Shown in pieces: positions 22,169-34,292 of a DNA stretch of 64,000 nucleotides; positions within the stretch are counted from its first letter, which is position 1; each line of letters opens with the position of its first letter. Under the pieces are notes generated by a model. The model was given only the letters and a program-made list of their open reading frames with translations, did no database searches and was not told where the DNA came from. The position numbers and the translations under genes are program-made. This DNA comes from Rhizophagus irregularis (lineage: Eukaryota > Glomeromycota > Glomeromycetes > Glomerales > Glomeraceae): NCBI RefSeq assembly GCF_026210795.1, contig NC_089436.1, forward strand, positions 5,084,001 through 5,148,000, in the 5' to 3' direction.

Positions 22169-22237
22169 TCGTTATAGGTGAGGTCGAAATTGGAATTATT
22201 TTTTCAGACTGTTACAGACGCATTTTTAAATTTTTAA

Positions 22238-22415
22238 ATGGGATGATGCAAGCATGATGTTGTGGCCACGTGGGGATCCTAAAAATTTATCAAACATGAA
22301 AAAAGGGGAAGATTGGCTCAGATGGTTTGTAAAGGATGGAGTCGTATACGAATATATTAGGAGACCTCTTCGTATGAAATTTCCAGATTTATTTACTCCC
22401 GCAACAAAAAAGTAA
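22238..22415 (+). CDS. Hypothetical exon of unknown family
   Basis: A plus-strand frame reads KWDDASMMLWPRGDPKNLSN, then KKGEDWLRWFVKDGVVYEYI, and ends PATKK at a TAA. The composition is protein-like, with several Trp and Arg. AAAAGTAAGA at the end could also be a splice donor. The start is undefined. It may belong to the same gene as 21589-22168. Confidence 0.35.
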
Positions 22416-23389
22416 GAAAAAGAAGCGTAGTTAAAGATGGTGATTAAAAGAATTAATAATTAACTTAATTTAGTTCTGCGAAATTCTAATAATAGTTTAT
22501 TATGTATTTTAATTCTGTAAACTAGCTTTATCTTTTTTTTAAGCATGTACGTACACAAATCCGAATATATTAAAATAAAATTATAAAATTAATTATAATC
22601 AATATCCAGTAAAGCTGGTTGTTTTCTATGCCTTTGGTGAATGATCATGGTACTATTTCATGTCATATTCTACTTGAATTTTTCTGACAGGAATTGACTA
22701 AGCTGATCTTTTAAAATACAAGCCAAATCTTTCTAAACGGACCGCATATATCGGTCATGTGAGACGATAACCTGAAAATGCGCAGTAGTACAGTATCGGA
22801 AGAATAGGGTATGGATATTTTTTCCAGCAATCAACATTTCGCATATGGGATTTGGGGGATATGCTAATCATGAAGTCATCTTTATTAATTTGCAAGGGGT
22901 TATGTTACCAGGGAGGTGACGGATTAACGAATGACAAATATGGTGCGTAATTGCCAGTTAAAAGAAGTCAAATCCAATATTTTACTGTTACCAGAGGTAA
23001 CTCTATAAAAAGCAAGAAATTACAGAGGTCCAAAGAGCGGGTTATTTTTTTCCTTCGGTCCTTCGGTCCTTCGCTCATAGTTCAGGTAATACCGCAGGAC
23101 AGTATGTCTCTTTCCAACCCGCAATGTGATAAAGACATCCTCACACCATCATTTGTAGACATGTGTTTCATAGGGAATGTATCGAAAGATTATTTCTTCT
23201 TATACGCCAGAACAAATGTTCTGTCGCCGATTGCACCGCAAATGTCAAACCCGCGGTCTCTGAGCGAAGATTTTCTGTAGCATCATAGCAGTCTAGTACT
23301 ACATCATTGTCTAGGAGAATGAGTAATCAACTCCAGATTAACCTCCCTACAATCCAAGAAGAGGGGAAATGGACGAAATAGGTGTGATT
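22416..23389. other. Unresolved stretch, higher GC from about 22620
   Basis: From about 22620 base composition becomes richer in G and C than the surroundings. An open frame at 22957-23280 shows no family resemblance and contains a short ccttcggt tandem repeat near 23054. This may be upstream sequence of the decayed gene at 23390. No confident gene. Confidence 0.4.
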
Positions 23390-23977
23390 CTGAGGGATCC
23401 TGTTCAACCCAACACCAGCAATAGGAAGCGCTCTAGCGAAGCTACGGATGTTTCCTCCGTCTAAGAAACATATTCACCCGGAGGATTCCAACACCTTGCA
23501 AAAGCTTATCTGTGAGCTTTCATCTGACATTACTCGAATATCTGAAATCAAGGAAAGGAAAGCGCTTGATAAAGAATCTGCGCTGAAAGGTTCAGAGGAA
23601 ACCTGAACCTTTTTTGATTTGTATTTAAAAAATCTCCGATGCAGAAAAGCGAACTAATCTTAGCATATTATAACTTAGAGAAGCATCTTGACCACTATAA
23701 GAAAACCGAGGAGGAACACGAGGCTCAGAAGAGGGTCAACGATGAAGTCAGAGGCCAGCTCCCAAAAGAAGTCACCAAGTATACAATCCGGAAGAAAACA
23801 GAAGGCGCCCGAAAGGTTTATGATCTGTTTTTTCGTATTAGCGATGATAAAATAGGGCGGGTGGTTAATATCCGGCAAATAAAAACCTTTTCAGCATCAT
23901 CTATCGCAAAATTAAGTTGGGATGACATCTTATATGTCGCAACACAGGTTAAGAAGAATAATAGAGTTAGTGCATAA
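23390..23977 (+). pseudogene. Decayed coiled-coil family member of Rhizophagus type
   Basis: Blocks in different frames read NRKRSSEATDVSS, then LICELSSDITRISEIKERKA, then an open C-terminal frame 23639-23977. That frame contains VRGQLPKEVTKYTIRKKTEG, ARKVYDLFFRI and IAKLSWDDILYVATQV. I recognise the order (charged coiled coil, then a QLP...ARKVYxLF...LSxDDIxY block) from an uncharacterised lineage-specific multigene family. In-frame stops near 23462 and 23603 and frame changes separate the blocks. Function unknown. Confidence 0.5.
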
Positions 23978-24419
23978 TGTGAGCCTGACTGCGGATCATG
24001 TGATAGTAAAGTTTCGAGTCTCACTTTTTTTATACACCCTATTGTAAAGCGGGATCCTGCCCCTTTGGGCGCTCCACAGGAGAGTATGATACACAATAAA
24101 ATAATAAAGTTTGCCCGGTCGGGCCATTGGTTTAACCGTTATGTACTGTTAACTGTAAACATATTGTGGCATGCGTGCTCATCTCCTGCGTTGGAGATCG
24201 GACAATCACCTCTGAACCTGCTTGAATCAAACATTTACGTAACACTGCAATTTTATAACGTAGAGTGTCGACAGCTTTATTACGCATGTTTTATTAATAC
24301 AGGTAAAAAATAAATACAATGATTCGGGACGCATCCCATTATACAGGTGAAATGAGTACGGAGTAAAATAAATACAAAGGCTCGGGACTTTGCCTGTGAT
24401 ACATGACGAATTTACTACG
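23978..24419. other. 3' flanks of two converging remnants, with two 3' tail motifs (minus)
   Basis: Between the plus-strand remnant ending at 23977 and the minus-strand remnant ending at 24420 there is no coding frame. On the minus strand gtcccgagcctttgtattta (about 24393-24370) and gcgtcccgaatcattgtatt (about 24334-24310) resemble the tail motif seen at 18566 and 47093. They lie directly downstream of the minus-strand gene. Confidence 0.5.
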
Positions 24420-25640
24420 CTAAGACTTAACTACAGTATCTGATTTTTCCGAAAGATTGCTCGTTGACCTATGCTTTTTTATTACCTTCTCTTCACTTCG
24501 AGAATCTGAATCTGGCTTCTGCGTCTCCTCCAACAGCCATACAATATGCCCAAGAACTTTCCTAATCATGTTTTCCATATTCTCATCGTTATATACTACG
24601 ACCACAAGTTCCGATAATTTGAAGCTTGGCCTTTCTTGTTCATCTATCGTACATTCTATGAAATAGAATTTTTCATAGTGCTCCGCAAAATTCGGGTCTA
24701 ACCCAGATAATTCAACCCGAGTGAATTTTAAATCGGGTCAGTACTAACAATTTTAATAACCCGTGACCCGCATGACCCGACCTGTCGGGTCGGGTTATTC
24801 ATTTCCTTGACTCGGGTTTTGACCCGTATTAGACCCGGATAATCATTAAAATCACTGATCACATATTGATTACGTGTTAATATTGATTAATTTTATATAA
24901 TTTTGTTAGATGAATGAGGTAGTATAGCGAAAATTGCTAGAGACACCTTGCAATTACAGATATGTGTATGAATTAATATTTTAATTATTAATTTTACATT
25001 AGCTAATAAGTGTATTTTGATAATTAATAAAGCAACCAGCGTTCCAGACTTCCAGTAGAAAGAGTATTTGCCGGTGGAACCGATTTGATAGCTGCAAAAA
25101 GATGTAGTCTTAAAGCAGATACAATTAGAGCATGCATGTATTTAGAGTCCTGGCAGACATAAAATATAGTCAATTTCTGTTAAAGCAAGTGATACAATTT
25201 TGATTTTATAGTTCAAATATAAAGCAATAAATAAACAGGAATTGAAGATATCTTTAAATTTGTGCTTAGCTTTAATTTTAATAATAAAAAGTTGTATGAC
25301 CTATATGATATCAATTACCTTGCGTTATTGAAAAAATTATGTTTGAAAAAATATTTTTGATATATTACTAAGCATATAGCAATGAAAATTACTAAAATTC
25401 GGGTTTAACCTGGGTTATTCGAATTAAATATACTCGGGTCGGGTTAAAATCGGATCATTTCTATTTTTTCCGGGTCGAGTCGGATATATTCTCCAAACCC
25501 GACCGAATCTGACCCGGTAGGAGCACTAATTTTTCAGCATCAGTAACTATTCCAAGAACTCTTCCGAACGCTGTTCCTCCTCCATTTCATTGGCCTTGCG
25601 CTTGCGATTCGATAGAAAGGACTCGAGCTGGACCGCGCAC
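24420..25640 (-). pseudogene. Unknown Rhizophagus family gene split by a deleted hAT copy
   Basis: Minus-strand coding sequence lies on both sides of the 853-bp hAT insertion. Upstream (about 25640-25529) it reads LESFLSNRKRKANEMEEEQ, then, after a frame change, FGRVLGIVTDAEK. Downstream (24675-24420) it continues in frame as FYFIECTIDEQERPSFKLSE, then NMENMIRKVLGHIVWLLEET, ending at a stop at 24420-24422. The GIVTDAEKxYFxECTxD block and the HIVWLLEE helix are familiar from large Rhizophagus families, some with Crinkler-like nuclease folds. That link is an inference and the function is unknown. The one-base change near 25558 means the copy was decayed beyond the insertion. Confidence 0.6.
24676..25528 (+). 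mobile_element. Deletion derivative of the hAT element, 853 bp
   Basis: The same TIRs as the element at 11290-14752 (tagtgctcc and ggagcacta) are flanked by a perfect 8-bp duplication, atttttca, at 24668-24675 and 25529-25536. The orientation is opposite. Only the ends and the last part of the transposase remain (RVFAGGTDLIAAKRCSLKAD near 25060-25110). It would need transposase from another copy to move. Removing it restores the frame of the interrupted gene. Confidence 0.95.
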
Positions 25641-26755
25641 TGTGCGACTCCTTTTAAAAATATGTAATCATGAAATAACCGAGCTACTATAGAAAAATTT
25701 CTCATATAAATACTTTAAGGAAAATTTCTATTTCTTTAAACAAATTAACAAACAACAAGTTAAAAATTATAGATCCCAAAACATGCAATTAAAATGCTTA
25801 TTGTTGATTTTCGTCTTTACTATTGTTTTAGCGAATAAATTATCTCTTTACTTTTTATTAAAAAAAAAATTTTTTTATTATTTATTTTAATTATTAAAAC
25901 GAATTCTTTAATAATAATTTAATTCACAGATGAGACAAACGTGACGCAGACGCAGAATTTCAAGAACTTAAGTGCTAGCTTTAAACCGCGAAGGAGTAAT
26001 TTTATTACGTTAAAAAAACAAGTTTTATATTTTTATATCAATTCAATAAAATAAAATTTTTACAATAAATATGTAAATTTAATGTGAAATATGAGGAATA
26101 TGAACTTCTTTAACTTTGAATTATCAATTTCAAAGTGAAACTTGCTGCCACTATTAAAAAACACTATTGATCCGCTATCATTTTGTAAGCTTTTTTTGAT
26201 AAAACTCTGCTAATCGTGCTCATTAATCATGACGGTATTTTGGCAGTAAATATATGCAATGGAAGATTACGGTACGATTCACAGCCAGACCTGGACGTAG
26301 AAGTAATGAAATTTTTAAACTAGTTTAATTTTTTTATCGCAGTAACACAACTAAATTAAACCTTTTTTTTAACGATCAAGTTCTTTTGGAGTAACGGAAA
26401 AAAATCATATTCAATTAAATTTTATTCACCAATCACGTAACTTTCTTAGAATTGGGTTTAACAATCTAATCTATAATACAATATTTCAAATTAATTAGTT
26501 CATTAGCTGCGCCATTATTATTGAAAAATAACCGATCAGATAAATTTGTTCATTGAAAAATTATATTTAATACTACAGTATTAAAGTTTCTTATTAAGCC
26601 GTAAACATAAATTTAATGTAATTTGAAAAAATTATTATACATCATAATAAATAAATTGGTTTATATAATTATGTCTAATAACTTATATGTCGATAATATT
26701 TAAAAATTACTTTATACTAAATATATATTAAATGTACAATTTATTTTCAAATAAC
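25641..26755. other. AT-rich non-coding stretch
   Basis: No open frame of note, no repeat termini and no RNA gene recognised. It contains the downstream flank of the patatin gene. Confidence 0.55.
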
Positions 26756-29700
26756 TTAAGTGCTGAGAATTTCAAAAGACTCCACTAACTTGTTTATAGG
26801 ATTTTCATCTGAAGCATCAAGCTCTTCTATATACTGATGGCCTAACTCTAAGAGATTGGGAATACTTTCATAATCATCCAGTCTTATTGGTTCTTCAAAC
26901 CAGATTTGCCATCGTTGATAGCGATTTTCCAACAAACTATTAAACGATCAGTATTACCTTCCTGTTGTGGTAGCACTAAAGAATCTGATATATAACTCCT
27001 TGTACCTAAGGAAAACACGGAAATCTTTTCTTTTTCTACATTATATTGATTAGCTTTTTCATAAGCTGCCATTGATGGATTATTGAGATGCAAAGCGCCA
27101 TCTAAGAAAATACCTCTACCTTCTATCTTGTAAGATGGGAAAAAAGTAGGCGCAGCTGTCGTAGCCATTAAAGCATCAACAAAAGTATAATTTTTTATAT
27201 TTTTGATAGCATTATGACGTGTAAATAAATGCGTTTGTGCTAAGTTGCTTTCATTATTTACCGCAGGAATAACGAGTTCAGTAAGTGCTTGATTTAAATA
27301 CATCCTGCCAAAATGTCTATAAAACAACGAACGACGTCCTTTATCTGTATACTTAGACTTGGAAAAACTCCATGAGCTATCAGTAGTAAAAAAGTTTTTT
27401 ATTTCACTCTGATAAATATTCAATAAATCTAAAGCTGAAAACTTTGGGTTTAAAACTGAATACTTTAAATCATCATAAAATAAATGGTTTCTTGTATTAT
27501 ATGATTTCCAGGATGGTACTGATAATCCAGCAGCTATAAATCCTCCAGCTGATGTTCCAGCTATCATATCAAATAGATAAGAAATGGGTTTATGAGTATG
27601 ATATTCTATCTCGCTAAGCCATAAAGCAGGTAATACACCACATATACCCCTCCATCGATCGAGAGAATATTATAAGCACGACTCTCTTTATTATGGGAAC
27701 TTTTTGAATTATTCATTTCATATTTAACATTCTTTAATTCTTTTTTATAAAGATTCATATGCCATTCAATTGTATTTTCTTTGCTTGATTTTTTTAGAAG
27801 TGATTTATGCAGGCCAGCTAACTTGTTTTTATTATCTAGTCTCAATGCCTCAATAATATTTTCTTTGGCATTTTTATAATCAACCTTCTTACAATAAGCA
27901 ATACTACAAAAGTACCAATATTCTGATGAAGTAATTAAACTTGGACTCGTATTAATAAGTTGAATAACCTTGGTATATTTTGAAAATTTTAGTAAACATT
28001 TGCAATACCAAGGTTAGCGTCTAGATTTTCTGGAACTGCTTCATGTGCCATTTCATAGTTTCTTTGAGCATCTTTCCAATGACATAAACTATTTAGTCGA
28101 TTGCTTTTATCTTCTTTTTCAGCTAATTGTTCATAGATGATTGCCATTGTATTATAAATATGTAATTTTTCTTGATTTGAAGAACAATATTGAAGTTTTT
28201 TGCTTAAATGGCTAATACATTCATGTTCTAAATAAGTAATTAAAGATAATTTAGATGATTCCTCAGGTGATTCTTTACACCACCAATGACCCATAATAAA
28301 TCCTCCAAAACTTCACAACGCCATTTAGCTACGCTAATAAACTGTTAATTGAATCTCGAACTTCTTTAATAGTTTTAATAGCTCGCTCAATTTCTTCTTT
28401 ACCAGCATCTAATATATCAAAAATTGCCTGATTAATCTTTGTAATATTACGCATTTCTTCTAACCTTGATTGAAAAGGCATTTCTTGGGAATCATCTTTA
28501 TGTTCTTGAGCTATACTTTTATATTCTTCTAATGAGACAAAATCTCTAAATTTACTGAGCATACTAGCTATGTGGTTTTTCTCTCGTAATTCATGAATAC
28601 GATCATCCAATCTTCTGGCTTCATTTTCAAGTTTTTCATTCAATACTCCATCAAAAGCTTTCATTGCTAGTTCTTTTAAATCTTTTGGTACTTTCCCTTT
28701 AATTTTAATTTTTCCACTACATAAGACTTCACCAAGTAAATTTAATAGATAGGCAATACCATCGGATCTAAAACCATAATTTAAAAGGGTATCTATTATA
28801 TATTTAGTATCAAAAGTATCTTCACGTTTTTCTAATTTTAAGAGACATCCGTCTTTTTTAAATTCCTCAGAAAATGCATCAATAAATTTCCGATATTCTC
28901 CTTTATCATAAGCTTTTAATACATTGACCATAATCTCATTAAGCTTTTCACAAATTTTTGGCTCTTCTAAGAGTTTATTTCCTCTTTTCCATAAGTTTAC
29001 ACCAGCCCATATTTCTAAACCAAGAGCAAGCAATCCTCCGATAAGTGCAAATGGACCACCTCCTATTATAGCTACTGCCTCATAAATATTAAAGCAAGCA
29101 GCCACTGTTACTGATGTTCCCACAATCATCGCTCCTCCCATAGCCACAACCCCTGATGCTTTATATTTTAAAGCACAATTTTTGGCATGTAAAATTTCTT
29201 CTTGAGGTATTTGATAACGAACTAAACTCCGATCTGCTTTAAGCATTAATTTAATACTTACTTTTGCCATATCATTATTAATTGAATTTTGAATAGTCTT
29301 CTTGTCAAAAAAGGAGAATTCTTGATCAACTGTTTTTACTAAAGCAATCGTATGTTCAGATCTATCTTCTATATTGATCTCAGTATCTAATTCAGGAGTT
29401 TCTTCAACATCCACTGAATCATCATTCTCTCTAGTATCCGCCATAGGATCTCCATCCTTAACCTTATAAAATATTTTTTTTGCCCCAATAAAATCCTGTC
29501 ACGTAACCTTTTGAGAATTTTTAAGATGCAGTTGAATTGCTGCTAAAGCATATAACTGAGCTTCAATAAACTTGTTAGAAATGTATAAACATAATGCCAT
29601 ATTTCCACGTAATTCTACTTGTTTTTTTAGATTTTTAGTACTATCAGCAATCTTGCAAGCTGCTCAATATTCTTGATATGCTAATACTGCTCAAGCTCTT

Positions 29701-30793
29701 TAATTTTTCAGAAGGAATTTCCTCAATATCCTCTTTTCTCAGAAGTCTCAGTTTACTCCATTGCTCCTTAACTGCATTACGATAATCAATTGCGATTTTC
29801 CAAAGCTTATTTGCATTTTTTTCATGAAAAGTCAGATAGCCTTCATTTTGTAAAATTTTCTTCAAATCATTCAACAAGTTATCTTTAAATTCTATTATCA
29901 CAAAAAATAGTTCAGTACCCAAGTTTTTATGTGTCTCTTGAAGCCAAATTGAAGTATTAGGTCGATTCATTTTATCAGAATGGAAGTATAAAGCTAGTTC
30001 CCTAAACCGTTTGTTAATTTCTTCTTCTGTAAATTGAGTATTACTAAATAAGATTTCTTTTTTATTTGGAGAATTTAGAGCATGATATATAAAAGTTAAT
30101 CTTTTTGAATAGGCTGCTTTAACAGCTAATGATTTTAAAATATTTAAAGAAGAAATCAATTTCTTATTTTCTTTGATTCTTGAAGTTTGATCTTCCGATC
30201 GCTTATTAGTATCTGAAGTCTGCGACTCATCCAGATCAATTAACGACTCATTGATTGGATTATTTACCATCTTATGTAAAATGTCTCATTACTAACGATA
30301 TCCTTATAGTCTTCAAAAATTTTGAGCATTTCATTAAATTGTTTAAAATATGTCGAATAGTTTCTATAAATTTCTTTTCTAAAGTATTTTGGATAATTTT
30401 TATTTCTTTCTCTACGGCTTCTTGAATATTCTCTTCATCTCCTAATATAGTTTCCGTAAATAATCTTGAATTTGTTTTATAAGTATCTGCTAACTTTTTA
30501 GGTTTTTCAATAAATTTTTCAAATTTTTTTGCTAGATTTTCCTGTTTATCAGCTCGGTCTATTTTACCGTTAATTCTTAAATAATTAGCATATGTTGTGT
30601 CACTTGTGTGGTACTTATGGCTAAAAATTCCATATTCATTATCATCTTCTAGACAATTGATCAACTACTCCTTTACTTCATTAAATTTTTGTTCAATGTT
30701 GAATTGATTCAGAGTTTTATTATCCTGGTGTTTAACTAGGTTTTCTATTTCTAAAAAAAAAATTTCAATCTGAGAAATAATTTTTTTCAGCAT
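26756..30793 (-). pseudogene. TPR/patatin-like phospholipase gene, multiply frameshifted
   Basis: The gene starts at an ATG at 30791-30793 and ends at a TAA at 26756-26758. An N-terminal helical region is broken by a TAG at 30665-30667. A J-domain-like stretch follows at 30270-29644 (EEINKRFRELALYFHSDK, with HSD in place of HPD). Next come TPR-like helices and a segment with a glycine-rich hydrophobic hairpin (29444-28329, GGPFALIGGLLALGL), then more TPR (28294-27860) and a patatin domain. The patatin domain keeps the nucleophile elbow GTSAG and the acidic DGA. Its DGGG oxyanion loop is lost to a one-base deletion in a G-run near 27642. Other one-base shifts lie near 26955, 27990 and 28320, and stops lie near 29660 and 29490. 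Patatins hydrolyse acyl lipids; this copy is almost certainly inactive unless the homopolymer shifts are errors. Confidence 0.7.
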
Positions 30794-31448
30794 TATGGAT
30801 TTTTCTTAGGACTATTGAAATTCATTTGTCTTTTCTTATAAAATATTATACAAAAAAAGAGAAAAAAAGAAAGAAAAAAAAATGCCGGAGAAAAAAATTT
30901 TCTAAAGAAATTTGAGGAACTTACGATCATCATTGCATAAGTACTGACTGATTGAATTTATTAACGTTAAGATTTTCATAAGCAATTTTATATGGACAAG
31001 TGTAACTGTTTTTTTTTAACTTACTAATTCAATTTGCTGTGTCATCGGAAAGCCTATATTATGTGTTTTTGTCCAAATAATTTGTGATTAGATCAAATGC
31101 GTTTAAATTAATAACGTTCTCTTTTTTGAAATCAAGTGTTAGTACATAATTATTAAGAATATACGACAATATCTGATTATTATATGATGTCATTGAACGG
31201 AGTTTTTTTCTCACAACATTTAAATTATAATTGGTAAAAAACAATAATTTTGTCATTAATAATTTAATTTTAGTAAAAGATTTGCACAAAATGCAGGCAC
31301 ATTTTTATTAGTACGCCCTTTCATATAATATAATAAAAGTTCGAATTACAATATACAGTACATGTAAGCACTTAACAAAAAATCAGGTAGTAACATAGAT
31401 AAAAAAATTAATGTTATTTCGATAAGTTCGATTTATTTGTGATAATAA
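30794..31448. other. Intergenic stretch upstream of the patatin gene
   Basis: Contains a purine-rich run near 30840-30890 and no credible gene. A 76-codon minus-strand frame at 31059-31289 lacks any family signal. Confidence 0.5.
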
Positions 31449-31790
31449 ATTTTTTTTATCAACGATATTTTGAATATTACATCTCCTTTACAAATTCGTC
31501 AAAGTCATGATGCATTTTTACGTAATTTACGTAATTTGCAATCAAATTCACATCAACTAGTAAATAGTTACAATAATCATACAAGAAATTAATGGTCTGA
31601 TCTGAGGTCGATATTTTTTGGCATTCTGGCTTGAGGCTCTTCCTCCAATAACATCGGAAAGATCATTTCATCATCACTATCTTCCAGAATATTCTTCTAA
31701 GATTTCATTATCAGATTCGTTATCATTGGACATAATATCTAAATCACAAGAAGCACGTGTTACACATTACTGCGTAAAATCTAAATTTTC
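31449..31790 (+). pseudogene. Coding-like fragment, unknown family
   Basis: A plus-strand frame reads NDILNITSPLQIRQSHDAFL, then RNLRNLQSNSHQLVNSYNNH, to a TAA at about 31588. A second frame from about 31618 reads FWLEALPPITSERSFHHHYL, then PEYSSKISLSDSLSLDIISK. Both look like protein, and the second could follow the first after a frame change. I do not recognise the family and see no start codon. Confidence 0.35.
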
Positions 31791-31971
31791 AAAAACATTG
31801 AATTTATTTTACTTGCATTTTAAAATGTGTAACAACCGATTTTTAGTTTTTAAGTATGTAAAATAATTTATTATGTAAATAAATTTTCTTTAATGGATCA
31901 TTTTTTTTATACCATTAAAAAAAAAATGTCAAAATTTCAATTCTGATATCACTTCTTGTTCGAAAGAAAAT

Positions 31972-32876
31972 CTAATTTAGGTGCTGAAGCCTTTCTACCA
32001 ACTTATTTATAGGATTCTCATCTGAAGCATCAAGCTTTTCTATATACTGATTGCCTAATTCTAGGAGATGAGGAACCCTTTCGCAATCATCCAGACTTAT
32101 TGGCTCTTCAAACCAAACTTGCCATCGTTGATAGCATTTTCCCAATAAATTATACATTGAACGATCAGTATTGTTTTCTTGTTGTGGTAGAACTACTTTG
32201 TGAAGATTTTGTGCTCAAAAAAGACGATATAGATCAGAATTTAAAGGGTCTGACTGTCTCTGGCAAATAACTCCCTGTACCTAAAGAAAGAACAAAAATC
32301 TTTTCTTTTGCTGCATCGTATTGAATGGCTTTCTCATATGCTGCCATTGCTGGATTATTAAGATGTAAAGCTCCGTTTAGGAAAAAACCTCTGCCCTTTA
32401 TCTCATAAGGTGGAAAAAAAGTGGGTGCGGCCGTTGTTGCCATTAAAGTATCATAAAAAGTATCATCTTTTGAATCATTACGACGTGTAAATAAATGCGT
32501 ATGTGTTAAATTACTTTCATCTACTATAGGAATAACGAGTTCTGTAAGTGCTGTACTTAGATGCATATTTTCGAAATAAACAAAAAACAATGAACTGCGA
32601 TCTTTGTTCGAATATCTTGGTTTGAACAACTAATGTCCATGAATCACTTTTGGCAAATAAATCTTTTATTTGATTCTGATAAAGATTTAATATATCTGAA
32701 GCTGAAAACTTGGGTATTAAATTTGAACATTGATAATACGGCATGTCTTCATTATAATCCATTTTCCAGGATGGTGCTGGTAGTCCAGCAGCAATAATCC
32801 CTCCAGCTGATCATATTAAATAGATGAGAAATGGGTCTATGGGTACGATATTCTATTTCACTAAATCATAAGGCGG
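31972..32876 (-). pseudogene. Second patatin-like copy, C-terminal part only
   Basis: The sequence is a close paralogue of the patatin domain at 26756-27650. It starts abruptly at the equivalent of the ALWLSEIE segment, directly after LINE sequence. Near 32808 about 10 bases are missing where the GTSAG nucleophile elbow should be (only SAGG remains). One-base shifts occur near 32620 and 32225. The DGA motif reads NGA (FFLNGALHLNNP), so the catalytic acid is also replaced. The C-terminus NKLVERLQHLN ends at a TAG at 31972-31974. The TPR part present in the other copy is missing. Not functional. Confidence 0.75.
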
Positions 32877-33479
32877 TGACGATAAAAAGTCTATAATATC
32901 TTCTTGTAATATGTCGCTTTTAAATTCATATATTTGTTTCCAATATGGATCAAAGCCAATAAGAGGATTATATTTCATATCACTACTATTAGTGGAACCT
33001 ATATTTTGAAAATGTGAATTAGTAATATTTGTTATCATTGTCTTATTATTGGAAAATTTGATTTCATCATTTTCAGTATATTTTATATGATCTAGTGTGA
33101 TTTTTCGGAATGGTGTTCCAATATCAAGTTTAGCATTCTTTTATTGTTATTCTTGATATCATCATCTCTCCTATTAATGAATTTGGTGATTTGTTCAGTG
33201 TCACATGAAGAATGATCTTTGTCTAGTTGTGTACGAATCTTGGTTTCAAGTTGTGTTATTAATGCTATAATTCTGTCATGTTCAATTTTACTAGAGATTT
33301 CAAGTGGTAGCATGTGAATTAGATCTATTTGATTTAATGTCAATAATTTGACTAGCCATTTTCTTTTTTTTTCTAATGTTTGTTGAAAATGTTTAAAATG
33401 TCTTCAATATCAATATGATCACGTTCCTCCTTATTAAGATGTTTGTTGGCCTTGATAAAAGTAATCTTATCTTTTAAGA
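32877..33479 (-). pseudogene. LINE ORF2 linker region, downstream part of a split LINE
   Basis: Minus-strand frames read KDKITFIKANKHLNKEERDH, then [55 protein letters not shown] and [18 protein letters not shown], ending DFLSSPP. This is the helical linker that lies between the endonuclease and reverse-transcriptase domains of non-LTR ORF2 proteins, where HFQ and a final PP motif are usual. It continues, in frame, the sequence at 43058-43194 once the 33485-43052 element is removed. A stop (near 33372) and frame changes show decay. It ends at a junction with the second patatin copy; no reverse-transcriptase domain follows. Confidence 0.65.
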
Positions 33480-33599
33480 TTAATCACTGGTCGAAATCAA
33501 AAAAATCGGACATATGGAAAATCAGCTAAAAATCAGACCAAAATCGACTGACATTACAAATCGGCACATCTGATTGATGCCAATCGGACAATTTAATGA

Positions 33600-34180
33600 A
33601 AATCCAGAAAAAAATCATCATATTTGATTGACGGCTGATTGATGCTAGTTGAAATCAAAAAAAAAATCAGACAAATGGCAAATCAACCTAAAATTTGCCC
33701 AATATTCAAATATGTACTTCCAATTTATGGAAAATTGACAATTCAATAAAAATTCAATAAAAATTCGATAAAAATCCAGAAAAAAATCATTATATTTGAT
33801 TGACGGCTGATTGATGCTGGTTGAAATCAAAAAAAAATCAGACAAATGGCAAATCAACCTAAAATTTGCCCAATATTCAAATATGTACTTCCAATTTATG
33901 GAAAATTGACAATTCAATAAAAATTCAATAAAAATTCGATAAAAATCCAGAAAAAAATCATTATATTTGATTGACGGCTGATTGATGCTGGTTGAAATCA
34001 AAAAAAAAATCAGACAAAATGACAAATCAACCTAAAATTTACCCAATATTCAAATATGTACTTCCGATTTATGGAAAATTGATAATTCAATAAAAATTCA
34101 ATAAAAATTCGATAAAAATTCGGCAAAAAATCATTATATTTGATTGACGGCTGATTGATACAAAAAAAGTCATCAAAATT
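33600..34180. repeat. Left subterminal repeat, about 172 bp, 3.3 copies
   Basis: The block tttgattgacggctgattga recurs at 33623, 33795, 33966 and 34139. Each unit contains ctggttgaaatc followed by an A-run, a diverged copy of the element's own terminus (cactggtcgaaatc). The array thus multiplies terminus-like sequence, as expected for transposase or helper binding regions. Frames open across it are artefacts of the repeat. Confidence 0.85.
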
Positions 34181-34292
34181 AACTTTTGAAAAACATGATT
34201 TGTCATTAAAATTCAGAAATTCGGAAAAATCAACACCAAATTTATAGTCAATTACTCAATTTATTATAAATTTATGTCTAAAACTTATAAGT

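Noticed and set aside
33645..34025. 126-codon minus-strand frame with internal duplication
   Set aside because: It is the 172-bp subterminal repeat read in one frame, not a gene.
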